Positions 55,295-64,000 of a stretch of 64,000 nucleotides of DNA are shown here, one piece after another. Source of the stretch: Strongylocentrotus purpuratus. Its lineage: Eukaryota > Echinodermata > Echinoidea > Camarodonta > Strongylocentrotidae. The stretch covers positions 1,805,501 through 1,869,500 of the forward strand of contig NW_022145552.1 of assembly GCF_000002235.5 (NCBI RefSeq). Direction: 5' to 3'. Within the stretch, counting starts at the first letter, position 1. Every line of letters begins with the position of its first letter. The notes below the pieces were generated by a model. The model was not told the DNA's origin, did no database searches, and saw only the letters and a program-made list of their open reading frames with translations. Position numbers and translations under genes: made by a program.

Positions 55295-57000
55295 TATTGA
55301 TGCGATATGAGATTTGAGTTCAGCTCAAGTATTTATGTACTCATGGTTATTGACTAATTATTCAACGTGTACATAATACTGATTTAGTAAACTGTTTCGT
55401 GTTAGTTCCCACAACTTTGTTCGACATACAGTCGTACTGTCAGCTGAAGCCTGCTACCAGCAATATATACCTTAGACCAAACTGAATATATTTCATGCAT
55501 ATTCAAAATACTTTATTATTATCATTATACTTCAAGTGAACAAAACTGTGAAATGTGAAATATGATTGTAAACGAAACTGAATGACTGGCGGGTGCATGT
55601 ATGAGCTCTGAAGGGGTCGTTTCGATGGTACTTTATCCCTCCCTGGTGTAGCATATACACATTTAATTGGTTTCTTATTCAGCAGAATTCGGCTCTTGAT
55701 TGTGTGTTAATGAATTGAGTGTGAGCCCCCACCCCTCCCCCAATGCTGTCCGTACGGCATTAGGAATTGCCCCGTGATTTCACCACGCCCTGACAGTGAT
55801 GCGTTTTTGTTGCGATTCATTTCGGGCAGTTTGTTTTCACGAATATGCAAAGCCTTTATTTTGTAAAGACGTGATCAAAAGATGAAGAGTTATAGGTGTG
55901 AACATGAAAAGCTCAGCTGCCTTTTGGATATCCGAATGTGTGCATTTATTCAATGGCGGTCAATTATTGTACCATGATTCTGTTTTCAAAAGGGGTCTCC
56001 ATACTAAAGTGGCCCTTAAATTGCTACTGTATTATCGTAATAGAAGTTCACTTTTGCGTAGGCACGCACTTTCATGCCTTTGATACACTTCGTTGTTGTT
56101 GTTGTTGTTGTTGTTTGGTATTATCGGCGTTTCATTCTTTTTTAGAATATTTACGCCTTTCACTTTATTTCTCTTTTTTTTTCTTCTATATTTTGGTACT
56201 ATTTGTAAATTCATACTCATCTCTCTTTTTTTTTTTTTTTTTTTTTTTGGATAATATAATCTCAGATCTACTGGTCCATGAAAACCCCTCACCGCAATTG
56301 GCACCTTCCTGCCAGACCGGCGCAGTACATTGCGCAATCTTCTTGGCCATCATTGGCCTAGGCAACTCTGGTGCCGGTGAGAGGATTCTGGGGTAGATCT
56401 CCAGAGTCTCTTGTTTGGGGTTTACCGTCCTCAATCCGTCTTCACTCTTTCTTACCTTTTCTCTTCTAGTATTTTTCCATTTTGTAAAACCTTATTTTTC
56501 TATCAAAGTAGGTATCAACATCTTAGGGCATTTGGTTGTCGTGCGATATGTGCAAAGTTTGGTTTTCGTGCGTTAGTCCAAAGTTTCGTTTTAATGTCAA
56601 AGCGATAGCAATTTTCTTGTCCCCTTTGTAGCGCTCAATCCACCAATAGGCGGCGTCATGAGCCATGTATTTTGAGGGGCTGAGCCAAGAAGTATTGACA
56701 AATTTCTTATGCGCCATCAACTCAATTCTCGCTACCCCAAATAGCGATTCTGCCGAGATCCGGGGAAAATCCTGAAAACGCGCATTGCATTATGGGATAG
56801 CTTTTCGACATTACAGCTTCCTGTGCAGGCGTTCGTGATCACAACCCTCTCTTTCACGGTAGAGTTTAACGGCCTTTTGTGCTAAAGTCACTAATTCTGC
56901 CCGAAGCTTTCCATTGCATATTATAATCTGTACAAATTACACTGATTGGCATCGATTTTAGCGTGCGTGAAAACTCTGCACAGCGAACACAGGCGCTAGC

Positions 57001-57196
57001 GCCAGCGGGATGGGACTCTATACCGGAAGTTGTAGTGACGACCCGAGAGAGTGAAAATTACCTCGTCTCGCGAATTTCGAGATTTTCGTACCTATTTAGG
57101 GTAGCGAGAATTCATGTGACTCGGGCATTAGGGATAGCTTTGATTTTAAGAATGTTAAAATGAGAATGTCAAATAGCCTAACGCTGGTTTGTGCAA
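57001..57196 (+). promoter_or_regulatory. Candidate actin promoter and untranslated first exon
   Basis: CCGGAAGT (57023-57030) fits an ETS site. CCTATTTAGG (57091-57100) is an exact CArG box, CC(A/T)6GG, the SRF site typical of actin promoters. No clear TATA box. A donor-like GCAA|GTAAGC at 57196/57197 would give a 5' UTR exon followed by a 202-bp intron to the acceptor at 57397-57398. Actin genes commonly have such a leader intron; its exact position here is inferred. Confidence 0.45.
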
Positions 57197-57315
57197 GTAA
57201 GCATGAATCAATTCCAAGGTTACAGCTCAGTGGATTTTAATCAAGGTCAATAGATTACTAGTCAGGAGTTCAAATAGGACAGCAGATTTCACGGGGATAG
57301 AATTATTGGACATAA

Positions 57316-59866
<2,551 letters not shown>

Positions 59867-60095
59867 ACAACTTGATTTGTTTTCTTCTGTTTTACTCCAT
59901 GTTGCCACCTCTTGATAAACTTTGGTTACGGATGGTAACATGTTATTAGATATTCACCTCTGTCTTTATCAAAAAAGGTTTTACCTTTGTTCTAAATGTA
60001 CAAACGTTTATTACAAATATATAAGTATAAATTAGATATATATTATATTCAGATTTAGAAGAACAAAAATAAAACGCATCTGTCACTCTGTTGAT
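59867..60095 (+). other. Actin 3' UTR with polyadenylation signal
   Basis: AT-rich, with AATAAA at 60068-60073 about 200 bp after the stop. Cleavage is expected about 15-25 bp later. Confidence 0.65.
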
Positions 60096-60506
60096 TGGAG
60101 AATGCAATACAAACAATACTAACTACACTATTTGTTTTTATTTGCGGGCATGTAAGCGTTTGTAATTGTAAACATAGTTATATACAGTTATTTATAGGCT
60201 AAGGAATTTTTTCAATATGGCAATGGTAAAGTACGGGTGCAGGATTGTAATGGGGGACCATTGTGATGCAAACAATGTTCACATATATACAGTCAAACCT
60301 GCTTTAGTGACCACCTGTCTTCAAAGAGCAAATTGTTTGTTTCCCTTGATAATGGTTTCTCATTCAAACATGTACTATAGGCACCTGTCTTCAAGGAACA
60401 CCTGCTTATACAGACCACTTTTCTTGCCTCCCTTTGGTGGTCTGTATAGACAGGTTCCACTGTGTAACAATACATGCATAAACAAACATAATATAATTTT
60501 AAGCAA

Positions 60507-60804
60507 TAGGCTATTTTCGTAATGTAACCAAATTTAATGCATAAGTCTTTGCAAAGTGCCTCAATACAAATTATTTTATTCACCTGATGAGAATAATACA
60601 ATTTCAATAGACCGAACTGCATACATTAGTTGTTGCAAAGTTGGACAAACATTATGGCTTGACCTACCTAGCAACACTTAATATATGCAGTTGCATTCTG
60701 ACTATTGAATACTATTATTCCTATCAGGTGAATGAAATAATTTGTATTGAGGCATTTCACAAACACTTATGCATTAAATTTGGTCACATTACGAAAATGG
60801 CCTA
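60507..60804. mobile_element. Long-arm palindromic MITE with TAGGCC-ATTTTCGTAATG termini
   Basis: The left arm starts TAGGCTATTTTCGTAATGTA and the right arm ends with its inverse CATTACGAAAATGGCCTA. Arms pair almost along their whole length (TAATGCATAAGTSTTTG, CACCTGATAAGAATAAT), giving a near full-length hairpin of 298 bp with TA at both ends. Related copies: 52729-53868, part of 32426-32550 and part of 48435-48600. Confidence 0.8.
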
Positions 60805-61259
60805 TTCAGGAGCCTTGTAGGTCAAATTCTGGGTAACCTAAATAATGCCAATTAATTTTCTAAAGAGGAGTCATACGATATGCCCCATGCATCCCCCTTC
60901 AAACCCTACATCCACCACTGATGATGTCAATATATGTACGTGAAAGGGTAGTGTGTTTGCTAGAGCTGTCAACATGTGCGTGATTTCTTTTCTGAATGGA
61001 ACAAGGCGTGTGTGATATTCGTGTTCTGAACAGTGGCTTAGCTACAAGGGATCACAGGGGACACGTGCCCTCTAAGACTTATTGCCTGAAAAAGGAGAGA
61101 CAAAAAAAGAAAAGGGAAAAAAGAGATGAAAGGAGGGAGAGACTATTTGAAAAAGGATGCTTTGACCACCTTCCACATCTTCCCCCGGATTAGTTGCCCT
61201 TGGAATTTGAATTACATCAACCGACCCCAACCCAAATGCCGGTACCCTCACCGTACCAT
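60805..61259. other. Downstream of actin, no gene seen
   Basis: Includes a CAGTGGCTTAGCTACA-type word at about 61033, which resembles ends of dispersed echinoderm repeats, and an A/G-rich stretch. Nothing coding. Confidence 0.4.
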
Positions 61260-61540
61260 GACCAGAATAACATAAGGAAAGACAAAGAGAAAGTGATAGA
61301 ATGATTTTTTTTTTTTAAATAACATAAGAAAAGGTGAAAGAAGGACAAAATACAGAATAACATCAGGAATGATAGAAAGAGAAAGTGATAGAATGATAAA
61401 AACAAAGAATAACATGAGAGAAGATGAAAGAAGGAAGAAACAAAGAATAATATGAGGAAAGATAGAAAGAAAATATGATAGAATGATAACAACAACAATA
61501 ACATTAGGAAATACAGAAAGAGAAAATTATAAAGAATAGA
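61260..61540. repeat. Degenerate A/G-rich tandem repeats
   Basis: AAGAATAACAT(A/G)AGGAAAGA and GAAAGTGATAGAATGAT(A) alternate several times with GAAGATGAAAGAAGG. The same words start the 336-bp duplicate that follows, so this array is probably its source. The long minus-strand Phe/Ser/Leu-rich frames here are translations of the repeat. Confidence 0.65.
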
Positions 61541-62495
61541 CAATGGAAAGATAAAAGAGAAGATGAAAGAAGGAAAAACAAAGAATGACATAAGGAAAAT
61601 AAAGAGTATAATAGAATGATAAACGAAGAATAACATGAGAAGTGAAAGAAGGAAAATTGAATAAGCATGCGGGGGCCATTACGTCGTCGTGTAGAGAACG
61701 GGCGTCGACTAAAAACGAAAAGGGTTATATAAACTAGTAAATAGGACGGGTGTCTGACGCCAATTCGCAGTAGAGGACGGGAACGCGGTCCTCGTCCACA
61801 CAAACGAAAAGCCCATAATGTTAAAACGACTGGAGAGATAGCGGCGTAGGTATATGGAGGTACGGGGAGGGAACGACAATGGAAAGATAGAAGAGAAGAT
61901 GAAAGAAGGAAAAACAAAGAATGACATAAGGAAAATAAAGAGTATAATAGAATGATAAACGAAGAATAACATGAGAAGTGAAAGAAGGAAAATTGAATAA
62001 GCATGCGGGGGCCATTACGTCGTCGTGTAGAGAACGGGCGTCGACTAAAAACGAAAAGGGTTATATAAACTAGTAAATAGGACGGGTGTCTGACGCCAAT
62101 TTACACTGGCTACCCATTCACTCTCGCATTTTATTCAAAATATTGTTGTTAGCTTATGAATGTTTTTATTATTTTGCACCTCCTTATTTGATAGAGCTAT
62201 TAAAATTGTACAAACCTTCTAGAAATCTTCGTTCTAATAAGACAAAATTGTTTGTTATTCCACCAGTGATTACCAGGTCATTTAACATTTAATTCATCCA
62301 TTTTGTCTGTTACCCAGAGAGCGCTTAGGGACATGTTTTAATACTATGTGTTATGCGCTATACAAGAACGGGTAATTATTATTATTATTATTAGAGGACG
62401 GGAACGCGGTCCTTGTCCACACAAACGAAAAGCCCATAATGTTAAAACGACTGGAGAGGTAGCGGCGTAGCTATATGGAGGTACGGGGAGGGAAC
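61539..62495. repeat. 336-bp direct tandem duplication; second copy split by a LINE end
   Basis: Copy 1 is 61539-61874 and copy 2 is 61875-62495. The offset is a constant 336 from the start through GCATGCGGGGGCCATTACGT to TCTGACGCCAATT. Copy 2 then carries a 290-bp LINE fragment before resuming at TAGAGGACGGGAACGCGGTC. The very few differences mean a recent duplication and an even later insertion. Confidence 0.9.
62102..62391 (+). mobile_element. LINE 3'-end fragment inserted in a tandem duplicate
   Basis: It begins at the reverse transcriptase C-terminal motif LHWLPIHSRILFKILLLAYE, continues through APPYLIELLKLYKPSRNLRS, then a 3' UTR with GAGCGCTTAGGGACATG...TTATGCGCTATACAAG and an ATT-repeat tail. 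Comparison with the empty first duplicate (61539-61874) fixes the insertion at exactly 290 bp replacing five bases (CGCAG). It is strongly 5'-truncated, as usual for LINEs. Confidence 0.85.
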
Positions 62496-62529
62496 GTACC
62501 CCCCCCCCCCCCCCCGAGTGATCAAATGA

Positions 62530-62705
62530 ATAAAACCATAACAATTACCTTCTGGGCAATCACCCCCGGCAATTACCAGCGAGACAACCCCCCCCCCCCC
62601 CTCCAAAGGACAATTACCCCCAGAAAATACCCCCAGAAAAATTACCTCCTCAGGACAATTACTCCCTAGGAAATTTACACCCCGCCGTTCAGGATAACTA
62701 CCCCT
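62530..62705. repeat. ACAATTACCCCC-type minisatellite near right end
   Basis: CATAACAATTACCTTCTGGG, CAATCACCCCCGGCAATTAC, GGACAATTACCCCCAGAAAA and related units, with C-runs at about 62499-62516 and 62588-62601. It directly follows the duplicated 336-bp block. Confidence 0.7.
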
Positions 62706-64000
62706 TTAGTCAGGAGCGGCGGAGCGTCTTCCAAAATGAGGTGGGGGCACCATAAAAAGTGGGCACTTTCTGAAAAAATAGGGCACCTAAAAAAGGAAAC
62801 CTCATGTAACGTCAAATAGTTCTACTTCGGTGTAATTATAGGTGCATTGGTTAACTTTCCCATAAATATTTTTTGCTTATCTACTTTGTAATTTATTTTT
62901 TTATTAATGTTCTTTATATATTTAAATTTGTCATGGTTTTAAAGCGCATAGAGACACTTTCAATTCATTATAAGCTTTATAAATATTCTCTATTATTATT
63001 AATGATGACTTATCAGAAGTGATTATTAGAAAGGAAAAGGGAATGTGTCAAAATAACATAGGCACTTATCAGAGGTGAAAAGGAGCGAAAAGGAAAGGAA
63101 AGAACAGGAGGGGAAGGGGAGCTTTACACAAGGAAGAGGGACACTTGTCAAAGTATAAGAGGGCATTTTTCCTATGAAAAAGGGGCACTTTTCCTACCTA
63201 AATAAGGGTACTTTAGGTGTACTTGTAAAAGTGGAAGGGGGCACTGTGTCCCCTACCCCTAAACAAAGTTCAAAATCAAAGTTCCCTTCAAGTTAGGTAT
63301 ATGTTTGTTGTAATGTTAAAATACATTGTTTTGTGGTAAAATAATCTCTTTTGTAATCAAAATTGCCTTCAAGCTATATATACATACATATATATTTATT
63401 ATACACGTATATATTGGTATGCACAGTGTCATGTTATAATATAATAACAATTCCGCTTTCAGGAATTTTCATTTCATTTGGTTTTGTAGCTTCACAGATA
63501 TGTATTTTCATGCAAACCTCGCTCAAAATGATAACTTTCTTGGAAAGCAGCAGCACGGGTGTAGCATATACATTACAGAGAAGGGAAATATGTATTCGGT
63601 AGGGAAAGTATTTCGAGGAACATGGGTCCTTACATGGGATATAATGGGCTCGTAGCCTTCTTCCCTCAGATCGTCTTTTACACTCGAATTCTCTTCTGTT
63701 AAGAAAACAAACTTTCATTAGAATAATGTTATCAATATTGTATTATAATTCTATTATAATTGTATTTGCCCTATTATTTAAGAACTTTAGGTAAAGCCCC
63801 TGCTGACATCAAACAAACCCACACACACACACAGACAGACACACACACACGCACACACATAAAAGACTAAACAAGGAAAAACAGACCACCAGTATGTGCG
63901 TATGTCTGCATGTGTGCTTGTGTGTGAGTGTGGGGGGGGGCTAGCACACGATGTTTGTGCTTTTGGCAATCGCCCTGGGGTACTTATTAATTAAGATATA
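62706..64000. other. Right end of window, repeat-rich, no gene seen
   Basis: 62740-63260 has repeated GGGCAC(T) words (AAGTGGGCACTTTCTGAAAA, AAAGGGGCACTTTTCCTACC) split by a LINE-like 3' end. 63820-63860 has a CA repeat. The rest is AT-rich without gene features. Confidence 0.45.
62925..63003 (+). mobile_element. LINE/SINE 3'-end-like fragment
   Basis: TTTTAAAGCGCATAGAGACA, then TTATAAGCTTTATAAATATT and an ATT-rich tail resemble the 3' end of the fragment at 62102-62391 (GCGC-TAG-GACA ... TATAA, then ATT repeats). It lies inside a stretch of repeated GGGCAC words (62740-63260). Confidence 0.4.

Larger units (their letters stand above)
53869..56700. other. Intergenic region upstream of actin
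   Basis: Holds the palindromic insertion (54845-54932) and the TTAA MITE (54948-55294), a (TTG)n stretch at about 56091-56115 and a T-run at about 56226-56249. The 112-codon frame at 54465-54803 has no recognisable features. Confidence 0.5.

Noticed and set aside
61217-62004. Phe/Leu/Ser-rich minus-strand frames that look like membrane proteins
   Set aside because: They read through A/G-rich degenerate repeats and the same frame recurs because of the tandem duplication.

Overview
The window reads as nuclear DNA of an echinoderm, most likely a sea urchin or close relative. The basis is a 376-residue actin gene whose coding introns fall after codon 122 and in codon 205 (the classical 121/204 sites of echinoderm actins), a membrane receptor guanylyl cyclase of the sperm/natriuretic-peptide-receptor class, AT-rich non-coding DNA full of CT/GA microsatellites, tRNA-derived SINEs, and many small palindromic DNA transposons. 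Both genes are on the + strand. The species is inferred, not proven.

Layout. (1) 683-42822: a receptor guanylyl cyclase gene, cut by the left edge of the window. Sixteen exons join in phase into one 983-residue open frame: membrane-proximal ligand-binding domain, one transmembrane helix, kinase-homology pseudokinase domain, coiled-coil linker, catalytic cyclase domain with guanine-selecting Glu and Cys, and a serine-rich tail of about 210 residues. Two introns near 12.8 kb (1748-14472 and 14619-27455) take up much of the gene. The N-terminal exons lie upstream of the window. (2) 42823-56700: intergenic DNA with MITE copies, a decayed minus-strand LINE (about 45305-47345), a long inverted repeat (52729-53868) and one small spliced-looking exon with a signal-peptide reading frame (about 45001-45136). 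(3) About 57001-60090: a complete actin gene with a candidate promoter (ETS-like site and CArG box), three coding exons and a polyadenylation signal. (4) 60100-64000: MITE, degenerate A/G-rich repeats, a 336-bp tandem duplication whose second copy carries a LINE 3' end, and minisatellite.

The two genes have no direct functional link. The cyclase would make cGMP at the plasma membrane after binding an extracellular peptide; actin is cytoskeletal. What stands out is the density of small palindromic mobile elements: at least ten families, several with two to five copies here, some nested or lying within about 20 bp of a splice donor. A minisatellite with the core ACAACTACCCCC recurs at five places, once with a strand switch. 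The cyclase tail carries an exact DSGIGS (beta-TrCP-type) motif, two RRxS sites and a hydrophobic C-terminus that fits a class II PDZ ligand.

All coordinates were read by eye from the sequence. Exons rest on reading-frame continuity, GT/AG sites and remembered family motifs. No database search was run.
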